Assembly (NCBI GenBank): GCA_019054805.1 | Contig: JAHQIY010000001.1 | Coordinates: 7,950,501 to 8,014,500, forward strand | Origin: Brachionus manjavacas | Lineage: Eukaryota; Rotifera; Eurotatoria; Ploima; Brachionidae | Length of the DNA stretch: 64,000 nucleotides | Direction: 5' to 3' | Part shown: in pieces, positions 34,685 through 46,700 of the stretch | Numbering within the stretch: the stretch's first letter is position 1 | Layout: each line of letters starts with the position of its first letter | The notes under the pieces: model-generated | Seen by the model: only the letters and a program-made list of their open reading frames with translations | What the model was told of the DNA's origin: nothing | The model's database searches: none | Translations under genes and position numbers: made by a program

Positions 34685-35942
34685 AAAATTATTAGAGAGT
34701 CAGTTCAAAATATAAATGTGTCATTACAATTAGTTTTTGACCACCTCAAAAAGTAAAATTTGTCACTCCTAAAAAGTTTAAGTCATTTACTTAGTATTTT
34801 TTTCAGTAAAATCAAGAATCTAATTATTTTACAGGATAGAACCAGATTATAGTGGACAAAAATTCAGCAAAGGGAAATCGGGATAACCAAAAATTGTTTT
34901 TTTGGTCAAGTTTGGCTATTTACGAATTTCAATTATTTTTGAATTTCTTAAGCACTCTAGGGAAACCTTTCTATTCTAAGTCTTTAGCTCATTAAAGAAT
35001 TCTAGAACAAAAAAAATTCTAGAAAGTATAAAAACTAATTGAAATTGAATCCAATCTTTAGGAATAAATTAACAAGTATTCTTTATTAAAAGCTTAGCAT
35101 AATAAACCATTTTTTTTATTGATATTTAATATATTTTTGTTTTTATAGCAATATTTGAAAATTTTTTGTTGCTAATAGATCAATTTTTATTTACTAGTTT
35201 ATTCATTTTGACGTAATATTTGTTTGTCTTATTTTAGGCTAAAATCACTTACTTTGTCAGTCAAAATCTGGAAATTGTTCTTGTTCAAACCCAAATCTTA
35301 ATTTTTAAACGTCAAACTATAATTATTAATCGAAATATTTTTAATTCCTACTATTCAAAATATGATTTTTTTAAAGTACAATTTTCAGCTAGAATTTCGA
35401 AAAATTATTAGATAATTTCCAACTCAGTTAAATAATACTTAAAAAAAATTTTTCATTGATTATTATAGGACTGCTTTTAATCTAATTTTATTTTAAATGA
35501 TATCAAAATCACTGATTTTGATCATTTAAATTTTAAAATAAAATTTCCAGTTTAAATATAGAATTTCTTAGAAATTATCATGTTAGATGTAATTTTTAAA
35601 TTATTTTGTATTTAGACTTATAGTGAATAAAAATCTTTTTTCGGTCAAAATTGAATGAATAAACAGTATTGAAAAATTTCTTCGATTAATCAACAGTAGC
35701 TGTCAAAATTATTTAAAATTCATACAGATATAAATTGATCTTTTTCTGCTTAAAAATGATAAAAGTAATTTTTAATTTAATAAAATATTTACTAAATTTA
35801 TAATAGCTCAATGAATGTTTAATAATTATATTATATTTGATAATTATTTTGTGAATTTGAATTAAATTTTGATTTCAAACGATTGTAAGAAAATTTGAAA
35901 ATATTTTAGAATTATCAAGTTACTTAGCTTTAGAAAAAATAT

Positions 35943-36210
35943 ATGTATCTTTTAAAAAAGATAGATAGCTACCTGAAAATTCAAACTTATCAAGATGCTG
36001 CCGAGTACCATCATGAAGGAAATAAGACTCGAATGAAGCTTGATAAATCAGATTCTTGTTTTGACTGATTTTTTCAGGAATTCAATTAGAGAAAAAAAAA
36101 TAGTCTTTAATTTTATAAAATTTCCCTTTTTTAATATTTCTCTTTAATATTAATTTTTTTTATCATCGCCAAATCTGGCGTAATTTTTGAAATAAATAAT
36201 AATAATAATC
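35943..36210 (+). pseudogene. LINE-like 3' end: short ORF, stem-loop and (AAT)n tail
   Basis: A 41-codon open frame (35943-36068; YLKIQTYQDAAEYHHEGNKT within it) is less A+T rich than its surroundings. About 90 bp later comes the hairpin CGCCAAATCTGGCG (36166-36179) and then GAAATAAATAATAATAATAA. Hairpin plus microsatellite tail is the form of many CR1/RTE-like 3' ends. The ORF could alternatively be an isolated exon. Confidence 0.35.
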
Positions 36211-37426
36211 AATTAGTCTTCTAAATGTGTTTTTGCTATATCTATAGATAAATAGTAAGAATATTCCTTTCCATTTAAAAATGCTGACATTAAAATAATC
36301 AAAGCATCTTTTCAATTATTTTCATTTAAAATTATTAAGAATCTTAGTGAACACATCTAAAACACTGAAACGTGACCTATAAATTAGAAAATGGATTTAA
36401 ACCCAAAGATTAATTCTTTAATGATTTAAGCCTTTTTAAATTAAAAACAACGAATATCAACAAAAATTTAGAAATCCTAATTAATTTTACTGAATATGAT
36501 TTTAACTATGATCATTTTCTGATTTACAAAAATTTTTATTAATTTTTCATATTTATAATCATTGTTAAATTAAAAGCAAACTTTACAACAACAAAAAAAG
36601 AAAGAACCAAGGATAATTGAGACTTCTTTTTGTCAAGCTTTTTATTGAGATAAAAAAGACAAAAAATAAATTATCTATATGACATGTTTTATTTTTGATT
36701 ATCAATTCTTATTAGGATAATGAATAATCAAATACCATGTATCAAATAGGTCCCTTATGCTTGAAATTAACTTTATCTTACCATCGATTGTAGAATTTAT
36801 TTTAAGGCAAATTTCATCACATATTTTAGTAGTACTAGTAAATTTTATAACGATAGGCAAAGTCATAAACTTATATTTTCAGCATTAGTTAAATTTATGA
36901 TTTATTGACGCATGAAATTTTTAGTTTTTCCAATTAAAAAAACCAATATCAAGATCGTATCTTATTAGTTTTTGAGAATATTAAAAGTATATAATCTTAT
37001 TTGCTAGATGTTCTCCGGACTAGTATTTTTAATTTCTATCTTTATTGAAAACAGAATAATTAATTTTAAAATTTCACGTTTAGTATTTAGATTTTATTTT
37101 GAAGATTTTGATAAAATTCAGCATTTTTTTAATCTTTGAAAGAAGTTTTTGAGTATTTATTTAAAATAAATAATCCAAGTATAAGAAGTATATTTAGAGC
37201 CCTTAAGCGACTTTCAGAAAATTTGGATTTGTTAATTATTTTAAAAATTTATCTTAAAAAAATCGAATGAATGATGTTCCAAAGTGTAATTACTTGAAAT
37301 TCAAAATTAGAAATTTTAATCCTAAATTTCCGTAATTTACTTTTTGATTGCTTTAAATCTTTTCTCACACATTTACATTTTATTCATTATTTTCATATAA
37401 TTTAATTATTTTATTCTTTAGATTGA

Positions 37427-37480
37427 AAAGAAGGGTAATACCCATTCTACGAAGCCGGAGGGTTTACCTCCAAGTATTTA
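37427..37480 (+). repeat. LINE-like 3' stem-loop end
   Basis: A GC-rich island in A+T-rich sequence: GGGTAATACCC, then CGAAGCCGGAGGGTTTACCT, forming two small hairpins, followed by A/T tail TTTAATTAAATAAA. Its shape resembles CR1-type LINE 3' ends. No RT is detectable upstream. Confidence 0.35.
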
Positions 37481-38745
37481 ATTAAATAAAATTATTTTAA
37501 TATAGATTTAAATATTAAATTTTTTTAATATTTAATTGAAAATAAAAACTTGTATAATTTTTAAGTATAAAGATTTTTTTTCAATAAAGCGTTGTAAGCT
37601 AAGAATCTTTTATCACGTTTTATACTCCTAATATGATGAACTAAGGAACCATTTAATTTTTTATCAAACATACTTTATTTGAATGAATTTTGTACAAACA
37701 AGTTTTTTTTCGAAAAATAGTGAAGTGAGTGAAAATAAGGTTTTTTTGCTGAAAATTGATTTTGTTAAAAAATCAATCTACATAAAATTTAATTTTATGT
37801 TGTAACAAGTTTTGTTTAGTCGAAAATCATTCTCAAGTTGCAGATTTAAAAACTTCGCTCGAAACTATTTTGCCAGTGTAAATATTTGAGTTTATTTAGC
37901 TAAAAAGAAATGTCCTGATTTGAAAGAAACAAGTGTATTATATAAAAGATAAATAGAATTAATATTTAATATTATATGTTTCGAGAAAAACTTGGCAAAA
38001 ATATAATATTAAGTTTTTCTTTTTGGATTTGTTGCCAAACAATTTTTGCTTTAGAGTTAATGAGAATGAATAAGTAAGTGGTTGTTTATGTTTTTTTTTT
38101 TTAAATAGGATTTATCATACTTTGGTGGGTGAAATTAACCAAAAAAATTGCAGTTCTTTGATAATTTTTATTTCTTAGTTTAGAAATTAGATTTTACTGA
38201 GTTCAGAAGCCAATCGTCTATACAAAAATCTAATTTAACAGATGTGTGTAAATAACCTTGAAGTATCTTAAATCTAATTAAACATTTCACTTGATTAACC
38301 TTTAAAAAAAAACAGAAAAATATTTTTAAATTTTTATCTCTGAATTTTATTTTTTGAATTTCAAAGATTTGACTCTAAATCGATCCTTTTTTAATTTTTT
38401 TGTCGCGAACTTTAATTGTTTAATTGTCGAATTTTTTCAAAAAAATACTTTTGAACAAAATTCATTTTGATTACGATTTGTTAGTAGTATACTATTATTA
38501 AAAAGAACACAAAAAAATTTTGAGAATATGTAAATATTAATTGAATTTTTGATTAAATAAGTGTAAAATTGTTTTTGATCCTTACAGGCATTTATTTCAT
38601 TTTTTCCAATTTAAATTATTTACAAAATACAAATAAAATTCATTTATCTGCTTTGTTAAGGAAACTTGAATTGTCATGGAACTCGATCAAATTAAAATTT
38701 TTTTGATTTGAAAACAAATGTCCAGTCCCTAATTCACGAATATTA

Positions 38746-38768
38746 GTTTTGTGAAATTCAGTACAAAC
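38746..38768 (+). repeat. Solo end of the GTTTTGTGAAATTC MITE family
   Basis: GTTTTGTGAAATTCAGTACA is identical to the left terminus of the element at 40627-40990. No matching opposite end was found nearby. Confidence 0.45.
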
Positions 38769-38984
38769 AGATCAAAAAGATAAAAATTTAAACTTTTGCA
38801 TCATTTTTTAGAGTCTGTTAATAAAAATCTCTCAAAATTGCTTAAATAAAATTTTTTTAATTCTAGCTCAATATGCAAAGGTTAGAAAAAATTTTAAATA
38901 ATTTAACAAAATTACAAAATAATGAATTTAATTAAATCTGAATATTTTATTTTTAAAAATTTATTTATTTTATTTATCTATTTT

Positions 38985-39030
38985 CATTGAACGCCTTGAA
39001 GGCGATGTAAAGTTATAAGATTATAAAAAA
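38985..39030 (+). repeat. LINE-like 3' stem-loop end
   Basis: The perfect hairpin CGCCTTGAAGGCG is followed by GATGTAAAGTTATAAGATTA and an A-rich tail, again the pattern of a LINE 3' terminus. No coding remnant is recognisable. Confidence 0.35.
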
Positions 39031-40626
39031 GAAAAAATAAGACAAATAATTAGATAGTCAATATAGTCAATATCTTAATTTATTTTGAAAGATTAGAATT
39101 TAATAACATTTTATTTGTTCTTTTTCTAAAATATTCAATACTATTTTAAGATCTTTAGATAAAGCTTTTGGTTAATCGTACTCGAGGTCACATCCATCGC
39201 TTTAAATTAAATACAAAGAAATGTGTTGTTGCACTATGTTGTATTTTTTTTAGAATTATTTTTATTTTATTTTTAAATTATTAAAAAAAGAAATATTTTT
39301 GTTCAATTTGTAATGAATTTCACCACTCCCTTCAAAGTTTTATTTGAAATTAATTCTTTGATCAAAATTAAATAAAAAGTTGAGAAAAAATAATCAATAA
39401 TCCTAAAATCTTTGACAAAAAATAATTTTTTTTTATTATGATATATCAAAGCTTTATATTGTATAATCTAATTTGAAATCATGAAACTGATCGCTATCTT
39501 TTTCGATCTAATAGACATGGAAAGCATACTTTTATAAAATATTAGAAACCTCTTATAAGAATTATCAGATCACATGAATTTATCTTAATTTTTACAACAA
39601 AAAATAAAGATTATTTTCTTAATATTTGGAAAAAATTATTAAATGCATTCTTAAAAATAAGTGAATTTAACATTTTTGTTTTTTTTTCATTTCAAGAACA
39701 GCTATTACAGTGAACCTTGAAATTCATATGAAATTTTTTTAGCTTTTCTCTTTTACGAATGTTTTTTTTTCATCACTATTGAAAAATAACAAAAAATAAG
39801 AATAAGCTTAAGAAAAATATAAAAATCAAAATTATAAGAATTTATTTGAAAATTTAATTCAAAATTTTCTAAGTTGATTTCTTTATAGTATTGTAAAATT
39901 TTCTATTATCAAAATTATGAATCTTTTGAAAAAAGGGTTTGTAATCTTTGAAAGTATTTAGGAATTATTTTTTTTGTTTTTATTTATTATAGTATGATGG
40001 TATTTAAGGCCATAGAAATGCTCAAACTAAATTTAACTTATCAAAATTAAGAATTGATAGATTATATTTTTTATTTTTTTATTTAAGGTTTTATATTGAA
40101 AATCAATTAAATTCAAGATATGCATAATTGTGTTTTTAAAAATGTTTTAAATTAATATTTTATAAACAGAAATAATTTATTAGATTTAAATTTTTAATTT
40201 TTGAAAAACAGTTTTAAAAAATTGATGAATTTTTTTTTTATTTTTCCTTACATTTTTGTAACTTAAAAGCTAGCAGGATATAATAATTAACTAGAAATCA
40301 TGAATTAGTTATTATGAATTTTAGTTTAAAATCTTAATTATTTTGTCAGAAAATGCATTCTACGATTTTGTTTTACCAAATAATGAGCATCATTTTTTTT
40401 ACTGATCAAACACTTAATTGTTTATTTTTTTTGGTTCGTGTTTCTTCGATCTTTGGATTAATAAACTTTTATATTCAATTAACAAATAAATATTTTTTAC
40501 AAAAAAGATTTGCTTATCTTTTTTAAATCTGGTTTGTTTTTAGTTTAGTATATTTTCTCTCTTGTTAATTCGCGAGACGCAATTATCTCGGAATTCAGAA
40601 GTTAAATTTTTTATAATATAATTAGA

Positions 40627-40990
40627 AGGTTTTGTGAAATTCAGTACAAAATGAAAAAAAGAACAGAAAAAATGTAATAAAAATTGAAAAACTTTTTTTC
40701 TTAAGGTTTAAACTTAGTTCTGTAGATGCAATATAGTGCAATTTTTAAAGTTGCATCAAATATCAAAGTCTGCTAGATTTGCAGAGTTATGCAGAAATTA
40801 AATTTCAATATAATCGAGCGTGGTGCATTTTGCAGAGATTCTGCACACCATTAGCAGACTTTTACAGTTGATGCAACTTTTAATGTTGCACCATGCTGGA
40901 TTTACAGAATTTTTTTAAAACTTTTAGATAAAAAGTTATTAAATTTTTTAATACTTTGTTCTGTTCTTTTGTACTGAACTTCACAAAATC
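40627..40990. mobile_element. MITE of 364 bp with nested inverted repeats
   Basis: The inverted ends GTTTTGTGAAATTCAGTACA and TGTACTGAACTTCACAAAAT are flanked on both sides by the exact direct repeat TAATTAGA (40619-40626 and 40991-40998). A second, inner inverted pair (GTTGCATCAA...AAAGTCTGCT near 40762-40786 and its complement near 40857-40882) makes it a nested hairpin. The 8-bp duplication suggests hAT mobilisation. Confidence 0.75.
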
Positions 40991-43645
40991 TAATTAGAAT
41001 TAAACAATAAGTTTTAAAATTATTTTTAAATCTTAAAATTTTTTGCTAAAACTGTTCTTCAATTAATATGAGATGAACTTGATTAATATACAATATAATT
41101 AAACTGGAGCTCCATATTACCTGGATGATCTAAAATGAATTTATAAATTAACTATTTTTAAAGTGTATAATTTTAATTGAATAAAATAAGATCTAATAAA
41201 GTATTTTTTGATAAGTTCGAAATTTAAAGAAGCTTTCATTATGAGCATAATTAAATTCATTATATAAGATTTTGTTTTAAGTATACTTCTTTAAAAATTT
41301 TTGGTTAATAAATTGAACTAAAGCGATTAAATTTAATTAGTTTTAAGAATTTAAAATAAGCTGTTAGAACCACATTAATTTTAATTAATGAAAAAAATTA
41401 GGAAAGTTTGTTTATTTTTTTCAATTAAATAAAAAAAGTTTCAAATAAAAAGAAAAGAGGTTTAATTAAATTTAATAACAAAATTTCAAAGTCAGGATAT
41501 TAACTTTACACTTTTTACACTCTGAAGAGTTTATTTAATGATTTATTGAAATTAAAATTTAAATTTTTTCATTTCAATTCAATTTAGTATCACTTGACTC
41601 AAACATATTGTTTAAGCAAGCATTCTAAAAAAAAATTTTAAAAAATAGAATCATTTAAAATTTTCGCAAATATAAACAAATTATTTCAAAAAAAAGTTAA
41701 AAATAATTTTAATAAAATTACGTTCTAAATTAAAATTAAAGTTGTAAATTTACAAGAATATATTTTGAAACGAAAGGGGTTTAGATTATTCTGAAAATTA
41801 TTTAGACATCTAATTATTTATTAATTATTTATATAAGAAGAGAAAATTAAATAATTAAAAAATGAACAATAAAAAGAATTCAGAAAAGAATATCATCAAT
41901 TTTTTAGATTATGCCTTTTCAATCAAAATTACTAGGACAAGAAAACTTTTTAATTGATTTAAAAAAAAGCAATAATTTGTTTTTATATTATTAAAAGCGC
42001 TCAATGCAGTCACTTCAATTATTTTTTATAAGTAAGCATATTCAACGCATTCTTAAAATGAGTTTTGAATTCTTTTAGATTTTTTAAAGTGATGTATCAC
42101 AGATTTTAAATTTTTAAAAGTGAAATCTGAAGAAATTAATTAAGTTGTAACCAGCAAAACCAACTATAATGAATGATTGAATTAAAAATTTCGAATTTTT
42201 CAATTTGGTGGTGTTAATCAAATATAAATAAAAATTAGATACTAGTTGATGAATTTTCTTTTGACAAAGTAAAAATTTTTACAATTTTAGATCAAATAAA
42301 CAAATTTAACTGAAATTCGGATAAAAAAATTTCATTAGGAAAATTCGATTTCAGTGTTAGAACGATTTTCTGGCCTAGACTTCAAAAAATGATTTTTTGA
42401 TTATTATGCAGAATTTTTTAGTTTATCGACAAAAATTGCATAATCATGCTATCACATTCCTTTAAAAATATTGTTTGCCAAAGTTATTAATTATTTGTGT
42501 GATGAATTTACTTTTCTAAATAAGTTGGAAGCTGATTCAGAATGTTTAACAGTTCGAAAATCCTTTTTGTTAAAATTTCATTAGAATCTGTTTTCCGTCA
42601 ATAGTTTAACCAAAGACAGTTTTACTGTGTTTTTTTTTGTTAAATTTTAAAACTGTCATTTGAAGCCACCCATTTTGTTAATTTGAATCCAAGACGGGGA
42701 TCGATTGGTGAACATTTAGGATTTCAAGTACGGGATCCATAATTTTTGCTTGAATAATTTGAAAATTTTAATTAATGTTTTTTCTTTTTTTTAATTGATA
42801 GAAATAGGTGCATTAAAAAAATTAAAATTAGGCAATAATTATCGCATACAGTTCCAGGTGTTTTTACAAGTTCATTATAGTCTCGAAATTTACCTATAAT
42901 TCACTTTATCACGAAGCAATAAAATATTAAATTACTTGTTTTTAATAATACTTTAATAAATTAGATTTTTTTTAAGTATCATTGAATTTTAGAATTATAA
43001 ATTAATATCTTTTTACAGTAGATTTATTTTTAGTAGGTCTATTTAATTGATTTTATGTTCACTTAAAAGCAAAATGGATTAGAATCATATGATAGCTTAG
43101 ATCTATATAAGCTAACATCTAGTATCCAGAAAAAATCTTATATTTTGATTTCATTTGGTTAAAACTATCTTCATAATAAAGAATATGACGTTAAAGTATT
43201 TCTTTTCAGTTCGTACTGGCTTAAGAAAAATTTTTGGCAATATTTTTAGTTAATTAGTTTTATGTCATAGTTTTATGTCTAATATTATACTGAATGCATC
43301 ATGATTTATTTTTTAAATCAAGTTTAATTGTAACTAACTAAAAATTTTTCAATTTTAAAAAAATTAATTCATTCAAGGAAATGAAAAATTAAAATGTCCA
43401 TTGATTCCTTAGAAAACTGATTAGGACCTTCTGTCGACAACAATAGAGATTTTGTTAAAAAAATTCTCAAATTTTTAAATCAGTATCTACCGAATATTTA
43501 TTTTTGAGTATTTGAAAATAAATAATTAAGCTCATTTAATTTATATATTTAAATTTTCTCCCAATTGCATTTTAAGAATAATAAAATAGTCGGCTGTTAT
43601 AATTATTTTTTCGATCAAAAATAAAGTGATTGTATTTATTTTGAA

Positions 43646-43744
43646 ATGTTTTCTCATTTACGTGCTCTTTCAGCTCAACGAAATTCGAATACAAATGATG
43701 ACATCTCCGAAATTGACAATCTGAATAGATCTCTTAAAAAAATC
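43646..43744 (+). CDS. Orphan exon candidate (33 codons) in the gene-poor region
   Basis: An ATG at 43646 opens a 33-codon frame (MFSHLRALSAQRNSNTNDDI and on to NLNRSLKKI) that ends exactly at a strong donor, ATC|GTAAGA. An alternative exon begins after the acceptor CTCTTTCAG at 43672. Codon content is less A+T rich than anything within several kb. The product is hydrophilic and unrecognised. No partner exon is identified, so it may be the first exon or a microexon of a gene with very long introns, or chance. Confidence 0.3.
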
Positions 43745-46700
43745 GTAAGATTCTGAAGTTTAAGGGCAGGTTGCTCCAATCTTTAATAATACAATTTTCG
43801 TTTTAAAGCAGCTAAATTTCATTTATGCATTTAATTAAATAATAAAAATTTTACAGAAATCTTTAGAATTACACAAATTTCCTTCGATTTGTGGTCAAAG
43901 ATTTTTTTTTTTTTATATTTGGTTTCCTAGATAGTGATGGGAAACCGGTTCAAAATTAAATTTAAGAATATTTAAAAAGATTTTAATTTTTATATTACAA
44001 TTGAATTTCTCTTAATCGTTTAATTGAAAAAGTGTAAAATTAAAAGTATTTTAAATTTTTCGAAACGAGTCAAATTCTCAAAAGATGGACAAAAAAAAAA
44101 AAAAATTTAAATTTTTTTAATATTTACTTTTATTTCTGAATTTATTTTCTAAATCATAATGTAAAACAAATATTTATCATATCAAATTATTTAGTAGAAT
44201 ATTAAATTGAACATAATCTTAAATAAAACAAAAATGAGCTCAAAATTTTTTAAAACCTGTTGATGGTGAAAAAAATCAAAAACACACCAAAATGTTCAAG
44301 ATATAAAAACAAATAATGTTCAATTACCTATCAACTACATCTTAACTTAATTTATTATGTTTTCAAAAATTTCTTACTTTATTAATTGGAATTGTTTTGT
44401 ATGAATTTCTATTCGATTATTTTATTTCTGAAAAAATCAATGTAACGCTCGTATGAGAGTTTAAACGAAGGCTTTTGTCATTATGAAGAATACTGGATTT
44501 CCTCTAATTATTTTTTAAATAAATAAAGCTAGATATTTAATTTAAAAGATTTTATAGAATCAAAATTAAGAATATCTGAAACAGCTTTAAAGCTCGATAC
44601 AGATTTACAAATAAGAAGATAATAAACAATATCTGCGATCCTCGGATGTTTAGGGGATTTTTAGTTTTAATAAATAGAATTAAATTCTTAAATATGTGAA
44701 ATGAGTGATTGGGTTCTAATTCTTCTTTCCAAAATTTTTATTTCAATTATTAAGCTTCAATACTGGAAAAACCGGTCAAGTTATTTTGACAAAATAAAAA
44801 AATTAGCCAATTTAAAAATATATAAGAATGGAGAAATTTAAATTATGTTGCTTTTGCTAGCTTATTTTTAAATTTAATTATAAAGATATTTAATTTTTTA
44901 TTTTGAATCCGATTAAATAATAATTCTTTAGTTCAAGTAATAAAAATTAAAATATTTTGCCGATCCTTTTAGTACTAAGAATGTAAGTTTAATGAAAAGA
45001 AAGATAAGATTTTATACAAAGAAATTCATTTTTAATAAAAATTTTAAAAATAGATTAATAAAAAAGTTTTTTGTAGAATAATTTGTTTTCATTAAGCTTT
45101 AGGAATGGTTTGAAAGTCAATCGAATAATTTGGACAATACTTTACTATTCTTAATATTTAAAAAAAAATAAATTCATTTAATCTTTTTCCAATTAAACAT
45201 TTCATTTAATTTAAGACACTAAAGGACTCTAGAATAATCAGAATAGTATAAAAAAAATTAATTTAATTTTTAAATCATTTTTGTTATATTTTGATAGCTA
45301 ATGAATTTTTGAAAGAATTTTTAAGAGTTAAATGAGACTTTATTAATTTTTAAGATAATTTTGAGAATTTTTGGTTATTTATAGCGACAATAATCGATTC
45401 TTTAAAAATAGGATAAAAATTCTTCTTAAAAATATCTTCCTCTAGTTGATGTGTAATCAATATAGAAAGCAAACAAAATTAAAATTTTAGTATATAAGTG
45501 TTTCTTATACAATCTAATATTAAATGAACAAAAATCTTCTATTTTGGTTTTTTTCACATCATTTGACAATCGTCAGACATAAATGAAAAATAGAAGGGTA
45601 AAAAAATCTCAATTATAAGAAAAATTTTATATGTTATATCATCAATTTTCAATAAAATAATCTTATAATTCAAGTTTACCATACATGGCTCCCATCTTAA
45701 GAATTTTAATATACGAATGAGGCATTTTTTTCTTTATAATATAAATCGTGCAGTTGAGCTTTTTTATTTCTAAATTACGTAGTTAAATTTAAAAAAATTA
45801 AACGATGTAATAAAAAATTAAAAAAATTTAAAGTTCACAAAACTTGCCATGTATAAAATCATTTATTAAAACATGAAATTTAAAAATTGGTCCTTTTAAC
45901 AATATAAAACAAAAATTTTTAAAATCGGGAATCGAGAATTCCGATTCAAAAAGATTTCTCATTTTTAATTTAAAAAAAATTAATTTTCGCTAAAAAATTT
46001 TTTTTTTTAAAGCAATTAAGCTGCAATCCAACTATATATAATAGGTTTTTAATATCTCCAGTATTTTCAATTGCATCCAAAGCCAATTGTTTCAATTAAA
46101 TAATTTTAGGATAAAAAAACTTAAATAATATTAAGAAAAAATTTGAAGATATTAGTACAAAAATATAATTAATTAATTAATGATCGTGTCAAGATATAAA
46201 AGTAAAAAAAAAAACATAAAATTAAAGTAAAAATAGAAAAGATAAATACAGCTAAATAAAAGTTTCAAAAAATAAATTATATTTTTTGTTATAATAGTTC
46301 TATTCTTAGTTTAATATATGGTATTAATCTTTAAAGTTATTAAAAATATTAAATAGATGATAATAAAAAGCACAAAAAAGTAACCTTTTTATTTAAATTT
46401 AAAAAAAGTAAAATAATTTGTCACAAGTCTTATCTTGATTAATAAATATCTGACAGTTGAAAACTTTCAGTTTATAAAAAATTTCATTGCTGCTCCAGTT
46501 CGAACTTATTATTCAATAAAAATGCGACGAACTAGGGTTTAAATATTCAGCTATGGCATATTTATATATCCATCATTAGAAAAGATTAGATATAATTTAT
46601 TCATTTTAAAAAATATTCTATCACACTGATGTTAAATTTATAAGGAGAATCATTTGACTTATACAAAATATACAAAATTAAATTCCTAATATATACAACT

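Larger units (their letters stand above)
33201..43645. other. Left part of a 16-kb gene-poor region
   Basis: Very A+T rich with no supportable gene. The 71-codon frame at 33429-33644 is Phe/Lys/Ile/Asn-rich and looks compositional. Recognisable items inside are listed separately: an inverted-repeat element at 34091-34684, LINE-like 3' ends near 36200, 37430 and 39000, and a MITE at 40627-40990 with a solo end at 38746. A short minus-strand frame at 42740-42678 (20 codons) lies in a less A+T-rich patch but is too short to judge. Confidence 0.45.
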
